Assembly: GCA_000231825.2 (NCBI GenBank)
Contig: JH720305.1
Span: 819,557-883,556 of the forward strand
Reading direction: 5' to 3'
DNA from: Tetrahymena elliotti 4EA
Lineage: Eukaryota; Ciliophora; Oligohymenophorea; Hymenostomatida; Tetrahymenidae
Length of the DNA: 64,000 bases
Shown here one piece after another: positions 1 through 11,763 of this stretch. The notes below the pieces were generated by a model. It was not told the DNA's origin and made no database searches. It saw only the letters and a list, made by a program, of their open reading frames with translations. A program made the translations under genes and the position numbers. Every line of letters starts with the position of its first letter. Within the stretch, counting starts at the first letter, position 1.

Positions 1-1
1 T

Positions 2-298
2 AATATCACCATAGAAAGTAGTTTATTGATGTCTACAAATGCTTCCATTTCAAAAAGTTTTAATAAAATAACACAGAGTGTTTGGAGGTTCAAATATTTT
101 TTGTCAGAGTTAATAATGAAAAACTATAGTATATCTTAAATTTTATATAATTTTTTTTACACAATAAAATAAAATATTGATATTGATAAATAAATCTTAT
201 TATTTTTTTAAATTGGTTTTTTGATAAAAGTATAATTGTCACATGATAAGAATTATTTATTCTACAGAGTATTTTTAGATTTGAAACAATCTGATTGA
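2..298 (+). CDS. Possible 3' end of an unrecognised gene (5' part outside window)
   Basis: One + strand frame is open from the window edge to a TGA at 296-298 under the ciliate code, about 98 codons. The first 45 codons have protein-like composition (for example SLLMSTNASISKSFNK followed by VWRFKYFLSEL) with mixed third positions, unlike the AT-only spacer. The last 50 codons are lysine/phenylalanine-rich and could instead be 3' untranslated sequence if an intron or another frame applies near 140-180. No family is recognised. It would converge on the AP-3 mu gene, whose stop lies at 389. Confidence 0.3.
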
Positions 299-388
299 TT
301 AATTAACTTACTTATTAAAAGAAGGAATAAATATTTACAATTTCTAAGTTTTACTTTAAATAAACTTAATTATTTTTATCTGTTATTT

Positions 389-2136
389 TCAATTTAATCT
401 TATTTCGTAATGACCTGATTTTGATATGTTTCTTGCAAGTCTTCTTTAGTTTTCTGCTGAATTTTTGACAGTCGCCTTATCTATTTTAGTTCCACTAATA
501 GAATAGTCAGGGATAGTAAATTTCAAACAGGCTACAAAAGTGCTATTCTTCAAATTTTATTAGTTTTTATCTTATAAAACTGCTGAGAAGGTCAAAGATT
601 CATCCTTAGGAATAACACCAACTCTCCAAATTAAAGACTGTATAAACAAAATAATTATTTATTATTTAAAAATGAAATTTATTTAGTTACATTTTCATTT
701 GAACTAACGGTGCCCTTTTTAACATTTACTTCTTTTTGTATCATTTCACTAGGCAAGACAACTTTGATGTAAAAATCTTCTGTTTTATATTCTTAACCTC
801 TAATTGGCTAAGCATTCAATTTAAAATTAATCTTAACGACATCCTATAATTTAATTAACATAAATTGTTTAAAAAGTAAAGAATTTAATATTAAATAATA
901 CTTTTGTTATTTCTAAGTGATGAATCAAGTTAAATGGTAATCTGCAAACATTTGTTTTTATGCTAAATGAAGATTAAAATATTATCTTTATAATTGATAA
1001 ATTTACTTGTAATAAAGCAGAGAGCATTAACCAGATGGAGGATTAAATGAAAGAATCTTATCAGCTTCAAATTTATCAGCTTAATCTAAAAGACATTCAT
1101 GCACAGAAAGATCATCAAATTTTTGAGGAATTGTCATATATACATTAACTAAAGGGAACTAACTTAAATGACATTCCATTTTAATTTCTCCATTAATTTC
1201 ATTATTTATTAGATTGCCTTGTCTAAATAAAATTTGATTTATTAGAAATAGTTTTAAGAATTTAAATAAAAAAAGACTGAAGATAATGAATTATTCTAAT
1301 TGGTTTATTACCTGTCTATTATGCTATCAACAAATTCAACTACATCAAATAATATTTCTTCTCTACATTTTAAATCTTTGATTCTATGAACATGGTTGTC
1401 TTTTACATCATTCAAACCATCAACATATTTTTCTAAAACCTTAAAGTTTTCATTTTAATGCTAATTTTAACCAATAACAACTTCTTCTATTTTATCTAAT
1501 ACACCTTAAGGTTATACCAAACTTTCTAAAACTTGCTTTTAAGTAATTAATGGCTATCCTTTTTCTATGAAGTGATCAAGCATCTTTTCAAAATAAATTT
1601 GTTAATTGAAGATGCAAAATGAAAATAATACTTACAATTAACAAAGAGCTAAAATTGCTCTTAAGTTTTTCACTATTGAGCATTTCTTTATAAGTATTTT
1701 TCAAAATATCTGCAATTAAATACATTAAGTGCTGGGCTGAAAGTAATTATTCCTTTTTTATTTTCATAATTGATTATTTTTATGAAATGTATTGCAATTT
1801 AAAAAATAATATTGATCAATTTTTAAAAATAAAACCAAATTCTTACTTCGCTGCTAAGTATGAATAATATAATAAAATCTGAGAGACTGTGAAAGATGCA
1901 AACTTTCTCTTAAATGATGAATAAGGGATACTAAGCATCTATAGTTGAATGATTTTTGAAGGATTTGCTATATTGATTACAGAATTCTTCAGCTATTTTT
2001 CTTCTGTTTTGTCCAAAGTAGTTTTTATATGCAATAATTTCACTTATTTTATGAATAAAATGAGTCTTTACGTATATGTAATCAATAAATGATTATACCT
2101 ATTTTATGCTATTATATAAATTGAGTCTATTGTCAT
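389..2136 (-). CDS. APM3: AP-3 complex mu subunit (medium adaptin)
   Basis: Medium chain of the AP-3 adaptor, which selects cargo at endosomes/Golgi for lysosome-related organelles. The start at 2136 gives MTIDSIYIIAQN, matching the mu longin-domain opening; a GT...AG intron follows directly. The longin part continues through HLMYLIADILKNTYKEML; the linker has EKMLDHFIEKGQPLIT. The mu-homology domain shows EEILFDVVEFVDSIIDRQG, then NGEIKMECHLS and ILSFNPPSGQ, and the end SGHYEIRLN before TGA. The DRQG...NGEI pattern and the ending favour AP-3 over AP-1/2/4. Introns visible at 638-690 and 1753-1846, plus others. It is divergent from the F-box gene. In Tetrahymena AP-3 mu is known to be needed for mucocyst maturation (established knowledge); the same role here is inference. 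Confidence 0.88.
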
Positions 2137-3258
2137 TTACTTGCTAAATTAACTATCTTTTTTATGTGCTAAAAAAATCTTAGATATTTCCTAATAAAAT
2201 TAGTTAGTTGTATTAATTTTTTTTGATCAAATTTTTTACTTAATTTATTTGGTAAACTTTCTTTTAAATATCCAAATATCTCAAAACGTATTTGTTTTTT
2301 CAACTTATTATTAAAAAATGCAATCTCATAACGAAAGAAATCACCAAAAATATACAAATTAAACTAATTCAATTTAATATTTTTTAAGAGATCTTTTTAT
2401 GATGAAAAAAGCAAATTTTTTATATTTGAAATTATAAAATAAAATAATTCAGTCAATCCAAATTTAAGATTTTTAAAATGTTTAATTTCAATATAATTGC
2501 TAAAATTTTAATTTAAATTTTGCCTTTTATGATTGATTATGTATTAAACACTCAATATATTTTTCATTAATTTTAATATTAATGAATTTTTTATTGAAAA
2601 AATAATATTTTTATGAATTGTTTAAATATTTTTAAAATTTAATATAAAAACATAATACCATTCACCTAATTCTAGAAAGTTGCAATCTTTTTATTTTCTA
2701 CAAGGCTTTTTTATGGAATTTTAGAAAAAGCTTTTCAAGTTCTTAATATAAATATTGGTAGGATAAAATTTAACTTTGCAAATTGACTATATACAAATTG
2801 AAAATTATTCTAAAGTTTTATTTATTACTTACTTACTTACTTACTATCTTCTACAAAATTTATGACATTTAAATATGGAAATGATTATAAATTCTTCAAA
2901 AGCTATATAACCATATTTAATGAATAACCTTAAGTAGTTTTAAAAACTATAAAATGATGTAAATATATTATAAACAGTGATTGAGCTGAATATGCTTTGT
3001 AATCTTTATACAATATAAGTTTAAAATTCATTTTTGGAAATTTAATTTGTTAATTTTTTATAATTTTTGAAGTGATTGATGATCCATCCATTAAAATCCA
3101 ATAAGTGTTTCAATATCAGCCATATGAAAAAAATTTGCGGGAACAAAATGTATAAATTTGATTTGAAATTTAAGATACTAGGTAACGAGGTAGATCTATA
3201 AGAAATTATCAATATTAATAATTTTGTTTGAAATAAGGTTAATATAAACTAAAAAAAT
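2137..3258. promoter_or_regulatory. Divergent intergenic region, AP-3 mu / F-box gene
   Basis: About 1.1 kb of very AT-rich DNA between two divergent start codons, so it must hold both promoters. No specific factor site is recognised. A 62-codon minus frame at 2169-2357 exists but has only lysine/phenylalanine-rich composition and is not called. Confidence 0.5.
2825..2844. repeat. (TTAC)5 microsatellite
   Basis: Five perfect tandem TTAC units in the intergenic space between the AP-3 mu and F-box genes. Confidence 0.9.
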
Positions 3259-6200
3259 ATGTATAAAAGTGTTTTTAATCTTCCATGCTCATGCAATCTG
3301 ATGAGAAATGGTAATTTAGTTCCTTTTGCTAATAGTAAGGGAAAAGGTAAGAGAATTCATTTATATGTCAGCTTTGAAGAAGATTCAGACAAAATGAATT
3401 TATCGAAGCATCCTTACCTTCAACTTGAACCTTCTAATTCAAATGATAGTTTGTTTAAATGCGGACTTTATCAAATTTCAAAAATTCACTAGACTTTCGT
3501 AAAAGAAGGAAAAATTACTATTGATGTAGTAGAAGGAGAGTCGGGTGTTAACATTTAATTGTAGGATATTTCTTTAAAGCATTAAATAGTTCAGAAACAG
3601 CTTGCTCATTTATGTGTGGCTGATTCTACTTAAGAAAGTTTGAAGCTGTTCTTAACTAAAATTTCATCTTTGATATAATATTATTCATAAAAATATAGGC
3701 AGTCATCCAGCACTCATAATGTTGGTAAGGGTTAAGATAATTAAAAAAAATCAGTGTCTTTAGATGCTAAATAGGATTAATAATAAGCAGAATAAAAGAA
3801 TCATTTCTAGTTCAAAGCAGAAAAAAGAGTTTCCATAAATTAAATGAAAATAAATTTGCAATAGTCAGTGAACAAAACCAATAGCAGTGGTAACAGTGAA
3901 AAGTAAAATGAGAAACTAATAAAAGAAGTAATTGAAATTGATAAAAAAGCAGTTGATAAGGGATTAACAAAATAGCTTAATAAATTAGATAAATAAAACA
4001 TATTTTTATAGTAAGCTAAAGAAAAAGAAAAATAGTAATAACAAATAATAAAAGAATAGAATAAAAAGAATAAGATGGATAAGTATTTACAAAAGCAAAA
4101 ATAAGTAGAAGACATTATCATAGAATTGCATACAGAAGATGAAGATAATTTTTAGCCTAAATAAACTAAAAATACTGATGAAGTGAGTACTCAATAGTAA
4201 GAAAATAAATTATATACAATTTGTGAAGAGTTAAGTACATTAAAAGAAAGCTAAAACACTTCTTAAGACTAAACAATATAATAATTACAGTAACTTTAAG
4301 TAAGCAGCAGTGAATAAAATTCTATTGATAGTATCCAGATAAGATCTCCATCTTAAATTAATAAATAAACTACAACTAATTCTTTATAAGTCTCCTAAAG
4401 CAATTAGAAAAATTAGAATATGAACTAATCTCCTAGTAATAAATATGTTTCTCCAAGAGCTGATTCTGAAATAATGTAGGATTCTTCTGAGAAGACTTAA
4501 GATGGATATTAGAGTATAAAAAATGTTTCAAATTAATTAAAAGAGATGGAGTTTGAAAATTAGAGCAGGTAGATGCTTTAAGAAGAGGATAATTTATTAT
4601 CAGAATAAAAGAAATTATTAGCATAATAATAGCTTATGTTGTGCGATAAACAACTTATGTTGACACAGCAAGAAAAATTGTTAAGGAAATAATAACTTTT
4701 GTAAAATTAGATGAGCATTGAAGATTCTTTGAATTTAGAAGAATCAAAGTTGATTCAACAAAAGTTAATATTAGAAAAATAGATTTAAGAATACAATGAA
4801 CCAAAGACAATCAATAACAATTTATAAATGTAAAAATACTTTTTAGAATAAAAAAATATTGAATTGTAATATGAAATGGAATAGAAATTCTTGCAAACTT
4901 AAGCTTAAAATAATTTATTAGCAAATAATTCTAAGTTTATTGGATTGCAGAATAAATTGTAAGAAATAAAAAACAAATAGCAACAAAAAAAGCTAGAAGA
5001 TATCAAGATGTAATAAGCATCTGCTAAAAAAAATTTATATAAAGTTGATAGATCAATAACCAAACAAAACTTTTCAAACAGTGGATAAACTCTTGCTCTT
5101 AAAAGGAGAAATCCTTTCTCGATGGATGATGAAAACGAAGATGAAAATTTCAACAATCCTGAATAATTTTATGTTTAAACAACAAATATTTAAATTGATT
5201 CTCAAGAAAATAACAAAAATTTAATGTAAAGCGAAGAGTAAAAATAGTCAGCAAATATTTTAGAAGAACTTATAAATGCTAATAAATCTAAAAACTCAGC
5301 ATAATTATAACAAACGAAAGAGCTTTTAAAAATGAAAGATGGAATAATTTCATCTGAACTCCCATTTTAATTTTAATCAGTTAAAAAGCTAGGAAACAGC
5401 TATATTTTTGAAAAGAATAGTTTCAAATTAAAATTACTAGACGACGATTCAAGCGAATATAATAATAAAAAGAACTTTATTTAGTTAAAGAATGGTATGG
5501 CAAATCCCAATTAAAGCACTGAATCTTAGAACACAAACAAATTTGAAATATAAAAATACCTACTGCAATTACCTGATCATGTTGTAGCAAATATTCTGTT
5601 GTTTTTACCTAAGAAATAGCACTACTAGATAAGGTTGGTTTCAAAATTTTTCAATTAGTCATTTTTCCTCTCGATTAGAAAACTTTCATTTATTAAAAGA
5701 GACACTCCCTATGAAAGAGTTGTAAAAATGATTGAGAATGCTAAATTTATTTAAATGTTGTAAATAGGTTAATTGGCTAACTTAAAGCCAGATTAATTAG
5801 TTTCTATAATTGAATCAAGAAAATCTAATACCTTGCACGTTTTAGATTTATCTAACTTTGTTACACTAACACCAAAGTTGTTTTTAGCTTTTATTCAGAA
5901 CAGTAGATAGATTTAAGATATCTCTATACCATTTTTTAGTAGAGTAACTGATTAATAGCTCTTCTAACTAGATAACTATTTAAGTAATCTAAGGAGATTA
6001 GCACTAAAAAGTTTATTAGATAATTTTAACAACAATGATAAAATTTCCGATTAAAATTTGGCTAAAATAATTACTGATTGCAAATTTTTACATACATTTG
6101 AAGTCTTTACGGTTAGTCCTTCGTTCTTGGAGAGGATTGATTACTATTAAAAAATGAAACAACAAAAGCATTAAGAAAAAGTGTAAAAAAACATAGAACT

Positions 6201-6789
6201 TAAGACAACCCATTTAACAAAACCAATGGATAATACTTTTGATAGAATTGTTTGCTTGAAAATTAGAAATATGGTTTTGACTAGATTTGCTGAAGATGAA
6301 ATTTAGAATAAAGAAAAAAATTTATTAAAGCTTGGATTATTTAAAAATCTAACATCTTTGAAAATTGTTAATATAGTTAAAAAATCGAAAGGCGAGTGGT
6401 TCCTTCCACATACACCTTCAATAGAAATAATAAAAAGTGTATTTTAAAGTTGCTAGCTAATTTAGCACTTATCTTTAGGACAGTGGTGTACCAATTAAAT
6501 CTTATAATTAATCTCTGAGGAAATAAGCAATCTAAAAAAGATTAGAATTATTGGAAACCAAGTAAATGATGATGGCCTCGAATTCATATTCTAAAAAATG
6601 GAACAGCTAGAATCTATCAACATTTCTGATGCAACCTGTGTAAATGGGCACTGCTTTGAGTCTATTATATCTAGAAAAATAAAAGAAATAAAAGTTAAAT
6701 TTGATGACTATAGATTAAATTGTCTTCATAATACTATAACTCATATACTCAATTTAAATGGTGTAAAAATAACCAACTATACAAAATGA
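3259..6789 (+). CDS. F-box / leucine-rich-repeat protein with Gln-rich coiled-coil middle
   Basis: A single uninterrupted frame of 1176 codons under the ciliate code; the start at 3259 follows an A-rich leader and the stop TGA is at 6787. Residues 1-140 form an apparently globular cysteine-containing domain (FNLPCSCNLMRNG) that I do not recognise. Residues about 150-760 are Lys/Gln/Glu-rich, probably coiled coil and disordered. Around residues 772-820 lies an F-box: LLQLPDHVVANILLFLPKK then IRLVSKFFNQSF. The rest, to residue 1176, carries LRR-like segments (LHVLDLSNF, LTSLKIVNI, IQHLSLGQW, LESINISDA), resembling FBXL/AMN1 repeats. By family it would be a substrate receptor of an SCF ubiquitin ligase binding Skp1. 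The N-terminal domain and long Q-rich linker are unusual for FBXL proteins. Substrate unknown. Confidence 0.8.
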
Positions 6790-6865
6790 AATGTATTTTT
6801 GTTAAAAAATTAAGAATTTATAATCTCTTTAAATTAATTCAATTATAAGTTTAAAATAAAATTCA

Positions 6866-7380
6866 TATCTTCATTCAACATGTAACAAAATATTATTTTA
6901 AATATTACTTTGCTGATATTATTTTTTCTATCTTTTGACAAACTTTATTAACATTTAATACTTTGATTATATTATTTTCTTTTAAATTATTAATTTTGCT
7001 TTAATAATAATTATAAATTCTACTCAAAGCGAATAATTCTATTTCAATAAATTTATTACTCTTTTCATATCTTCCTTCAACATAGAACAAAATCTTATTT
7101 TGAATAAAATACAGTTTAAATTTTTTTTTTAGTCTTTTTTTTTTGAAGTTTTACAAATATTTTACATTTTGGTTATAATATCCACTATAAAATTATCATT
7201 TTAACATAAAGTAAAACAAAGATATCCAATTCAATAATAGACTAATTCTAATATTCATTTCTTAATTCAAAATGTAACAAAATCTCATTTAAAATGTTAT
7301 GCTGTTGAAATTATATTTTAGTCTTTTTATGAAGTGTTCATAATCTTCTTAATTTGTATTATTATTTTGACTTCAAAGAT
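6866..7380. repeat. Imperfect tandem repeat, three units of about 190-200 bp
   Basis: Just 3' of the F-box gene, three diverged copies start with a shared block: CATATCTTCATTCAAC..GTAACAAAAT near 6865, CATATCTTCCTTCAAC..GAACAAAAT near 7067, and CATTTCTTAATTCAAA..GTAACAAAAT near 7257. Within each, a later block reads TTTTTAGTC or CTATC then TTTTGA and an ACA...TTTTAT tail. The landmark (T)GTAACAAAA falls at 6881, 7083 and 7273, so units are 202 and 190 bp. No reading frame is conserved. Confidence 0.65.
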
Positions 7381-8957
7381 AAAAATATACAAAAAATAAA
7401 TGATTGTCTCAAGGAATAAATGTTTTAAACTTTGGCCAAAATATATTTTATAAAATCATTATTTTAACTTTTGTAACATTTTTATTTTTGAAAATAGTAA
7501 TTTGGATTTTGGTTAATAAATCTAGATAAAGAAGATAAAAGAAAATCATAAGAAAATCTCTTAAAAATGTTTATTGACAAATTTAAAATTCAAAAGAAGC
7601 TCTCTAATAATTAAAAAGAAAAATTTATTTATAAATTTATAAAAATCATCTAAATCTTTGAGATAATTAACTTACTTTATTTTCTCGTATAAGATCTTTT
7701 TTTAAGAAAACACAATTTAATTATAAAAAACTTTTGTTATAAAATTTTAATTCACACAGAAATACTTAAATGAATATTAGGACAATAAGTGGCAATATTC
7801 AGTTCAAATCTTTTTTTTCATCACTTATCATTAAAATATTTTAAAAAAATAAACCATGTTGTTTTTTATAAACTATTCAAAATAAAATTAAATTTATTTA
7901 AAAAAAGTTTTATATTTATTTAAGGTAGCTTTATATTTATTAAGGTTGATTATAAAATTGTTTGTTTATTTGAATTTGGTTGGATTTTGTTATTTTAAAT
8001 TATAAATTATATTTTTATTTTAGTTTATTCTATGTAATTTTATTTCCGTTTATTTTTCTGATAATATAAATAAAATTTAAAATTATCTACCTAATCTAAG
8101 ATATTTATTTTGCTATTCTTTCTTATTTATCTGCAAAAATTTGATTAGTGATAAAAATTATAATCTAATACCCGATCAGAATGTCTTTTTATAGAGAAAT
8201 AGCTCATAAACTTTCTTTACTTATTAATACCAGAAAAAATCCCAATTTTATAGAATGTAAAATTTAATAAAGGGATTTATTGAGTCTAATAAAAACATTA
8301 AAGACGAATCCTCTATACATTGTTTTTAAATTCTAATTTATTTTGCTTAATTTACATAAACTCAAGATATTCTTTTTGTAATAAATTTACTTGCAGATTT
8401 CCAATATATTTATGGCTTTATACTATTTAGATCAAAATTAGTTTTAATATTTTAGTGGTATGTTATTTTTAAATGAAATGCAATAGAGAAAAAAAAGTAA
8501 AATTTTGAATATTTATTTTGTCAATTATTTCGATAAAAGAATTATGTGTGCATTTGTTAAAATTAGAAACTTATTAAAAACAATCACAAATTAGAAATAA
8601 TTAATTTTGCTTTTTAAATGCTAATGCATGTAAGGATAAACCAAATATTTTTTGTTTAAATTACACATAACTTTTAAAATTAATGCAATCTCTGAGTGAT
8701 TTAAGATACATAATTAAGAAAAGAATTATTTATCAAACTATCTCTCTTTGACTCAAACAAGAACATTTGCACTAATTAGGTAGTAAATAGAATGAAAAGA
8801 AAAATAAATTAATTAATTTACAAACAAACAAACAAAAAAATAATTAAACAAAAAACAATTAGATCGATAGATAGTTAAGAAAAGATATAATAAAAAACTA
8901 GTTGCTTTATCAAATAATTTGCAATCTTAATTGTATTTTCAAATATCTAGAGATTAA
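7381..8957. other. Gene-free AT-rich spacer
   Basis: No credible frame on either strand. Contains runs of AACA/AAAC near 8820-8850, GATAGATAG near 8865, and an isolated GC-rich 9-mer CCCGATCAG at 8171-8179 that recurs at 31492-31500. The right end must include the promoter of the MIR-domain gene. Confidence 0.5.
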
Positions 8958-10835
8958 ATGGGTAATTTATGCTATAAAAATATGGGTGAACCTCGAAATT
9001 AATAAACTAGGCAAGTAATTCCTAATTATTAGCAAGAATCAAGTGAATTTTAGTAGAATTAGAGCACAAATGTTAAAAGTTAAAATCAACAAAGCCAAAA
9101 TGATTTAGCTTAAAAAAATTAAACTCCTGCTGATTATACTATGAAAGCCAAAAAAATCAATACCAAAAAGCTTTGTCGTCCAAGCAAAGTAATACAAGAA
9201 TAAATTAGCTTAAATAATAGGGATAATGAATAATTTTCTTGCGCTAGTTATTACAGTGGACAATACGATCCTACAAACTAATTTGCAGGAAATGAGAGCG
9301 AGTTTGTTTCAATCTTCATCAATTAAAATCATAATGGTAATCAGATTTATTATGTTTATTTTTTTAGCTTAACTTTTTAAAGGAAACATTTAGCAGGTTC
9401 TAATATAGTCTAAAAAAAGAAATTTAGACCTTACTTAATATTTAGTTTTTGAATTTAAAGTACTTTAATCTTAAAGAAGACAGCAGTTTTTAAAAGATAT
9501 TATATAAATTCTAATATAATTTGATAATAGCTTTGTTCTTACTAATTATTAGATTAATACGTATTATTTGTATTTTTAAAAAAAGGCTAATAAGTAAAAA
9601 TTGGAGATAACATAATTTTGAGGAATTTGAAAGATCATTTCTACCTATTTTGTAAATACTAGAAACTTAAGAAGTATGATAAGTAAAACTTAGTCAAGCT
9701 AGAAAAGTAAAAGGATGACCATAATGAAATGTATTTAACATGGAAATTTAAAAGTATTCACTAAGATAATAAATACTAATAATAGTAATAGTAAATATCA
9801 ACTCAATTAAATACCTAAAATAATGAAGAAGAAAATGAGTCTTCACCTGAAATGGAATCAATTGATATGAATGATATTGAAATAGAAAATAATTAACATG
9901 TAAAGATATAGCATGTTATGACAAGTTGTTATTTGTAATCAAATAAAAACTTTAAGCATGATGCTTAAAGTAAATTTAATAATGGATTACTTGTTTCTGG
10001 TGGTCCTCATAATAGAATAACTTCTAATTAATAGTGGCAGATCGAAATAGCTTATCCTAACAATGGTTAAGAAGAATAAACATTGCATGTTAATTAATTA
10101 TTTAAAATTAAACATTCAGAAACCAACACCTATCTGACTTCTATACTTAGTGAAGTCTTTTGTATAAATTAAGATGAAATTAGTAAGTAATTTGAAGAAT
10201 AAAAAAGTAATGAATCTATATAAGAAGTAAGAGAAAACTCTATCTCAAAAGATGAAGGAAGAGATGAAAAAAAGAATTCAGATTGCTCCAACCCAACTGA
10301 CCTTATAGAACAAAATCGCGATGATGTTGGAGACATGACAAACAACGAACAAGACCAGACACCCACAACATTTGGAGTGGAATCTAAAAATGATGAGCAA
10401 TAAAAAAAGAATCCAAATGGTAGAAGCTCTTAACTTTAAATAACAAATGATATGAGGAGGTCTGAAAGATATTCTATTGATTCTGTCTTTAAATAGAAGC
10501 CTACTTAAAAATTATATTTAGATTCATTTTAATAAGAGTAATAAGGCCACAATACTTACATAGATGTAAACTGTAAAAGTACTGAATAAATAGAAATTGC
10601 TAACTTAATTAATGATGAGGCAATGAGCGAAAATGGAGAATCACTTTTTAAATTAAAATAGTAGTAATAAGTGTTAAATGAATAAGTCAACAATGATTTT
10701 TATAAGATGAACAACTATAGTCAATACCTAATGTTCTAAGAAAAGGAAATGATTAGAAAAAAGCTAGAACAATTTTTATAACAAATTTAAAATGGAGATT
10801 TGTGGTATATTTCTGAAATAATCCCACATTAATGA
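8958..10835 (+). CDS. MIR-domain-containing protein, possibly N-myristoylated
   Basis: Starts MGNLCYKNMG, a glycine-2 plus cysteine context typical of myristoylation/palmitoylation (inference). The middle-to-late part has MIR-type beta motifs: VKIGDNIILRNLKDHFYL and, after a Q/E-rich spacer, VKIQHVMTSCYLQSNK followed by QWQIEIAYP and LFKIKHSETNTYL. MIR folds occur in IP3/ryanodine receptors and mannosyltransferases and bind ligands. No membrane segments are seen, so this is not a channel. The C-terminal 200 residues are acidic and Q-rich, ending at TGA 10833-10835. The frame changes between 9330 and 9540; an intron GTACTT...AATAG at 9460-9530 rejoins phase exactly, and a shorter one is likely at 9337-9367. 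Those borders are provisional. Exact function unknown. Confidence 0.6.
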
Positions 10836-11763
10836 AAGAAATTCAATTCTATTCAAACAATTATAATTCCAATTCTTTGATTAAAAATAACAAAATTAAC
10901 ATTATTTTTATATGATAAACTGTAACAAAATTTTCTTAATAAATAAAAAAAATTAGAAAACCAAATAAGCAAACCATCTGCTAAATAATCAGTAAATAAT
11001 AAAAGCAATAATAAATAAATACTATATTATATTCTAAAAGAAATATGTAATATGAACTGTCAGTACTAATTTCTTTATTTGTTATTATTTATATTAAAAT
11101 TAGTTTAAAACTACTAACTATCTTTACTATCATTCACTAATTTTATTACTTCTCATTTTTTATTTCTTTTCCTTCTATTCTTAAGTAAATGCTTTGTTAA
11201 TTAATTAGTCTACTTAATTTTAATTAAAAAAAAATAATTTTTTCAAAAAAAAAACATAAAAAAGAAGTAATAAATAATCTATTTTACATAAAACATTGAA
11301 TATTTAAACCAAATAAATATATTGATTTATTGATTATCAATGGAAAAAAATTCTCAATTTTGCTCCATTCCTTTCACTTTTGGGAAATAATTAAATTTTA
11401 TATTTAATTTTAAAGAATAAACCAAATGAAGAATTTAAATGTCTTCTTAATTAATAAGTATCCCACATCACTTTAATAAAAAATTTTAAAGAATAATTTA
11501 ATGTAAATATGTAATAATATTTCTGCCATAAAAGGTTAATTATGAATAGAATGATGGATGAGCTTATAATTTATTTTTTTTAAATTGTTGTTTATTTTTA
11601 GGGTGTAGTTCTTATAATTACCTTACTTGAAGTATATTTTAATTCTATGGTGATTTTTAATTTATCATAGCTCAAAATAAAAAGGTAGAAGTTTTTAAAG
11701 TCTTATTCTTTATCATTAAAAAGCTATAATTCAAAGAATAAAACAAAATAATAAAATCAAAAA
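10836..11763. other. Intergenic spacer
   Basis: AT-rich, A/T homopolymer-rich, no open frame of protein-like composition. Holds the 3' end of the MIR gene and the upstream region of the two-TM family copy. Confidence 0.5.

Noticed and set aside
3840..4121. 93-codon minus-strand frame
   Set aside because: It is the antisense shadow of the Gln/Lys-rich middle of the F-box gene; its Ser/Phe/Tyr-rich product has no family features.
9330..9630. A frameshift in the A7 run of the MIR-domain gene
   Set aside because: At first the two halves seemed joined only by a one-base slip, but a GTACTT...AATAG intron at 9460-9530 restores the frame exactly, so no shift is needed.
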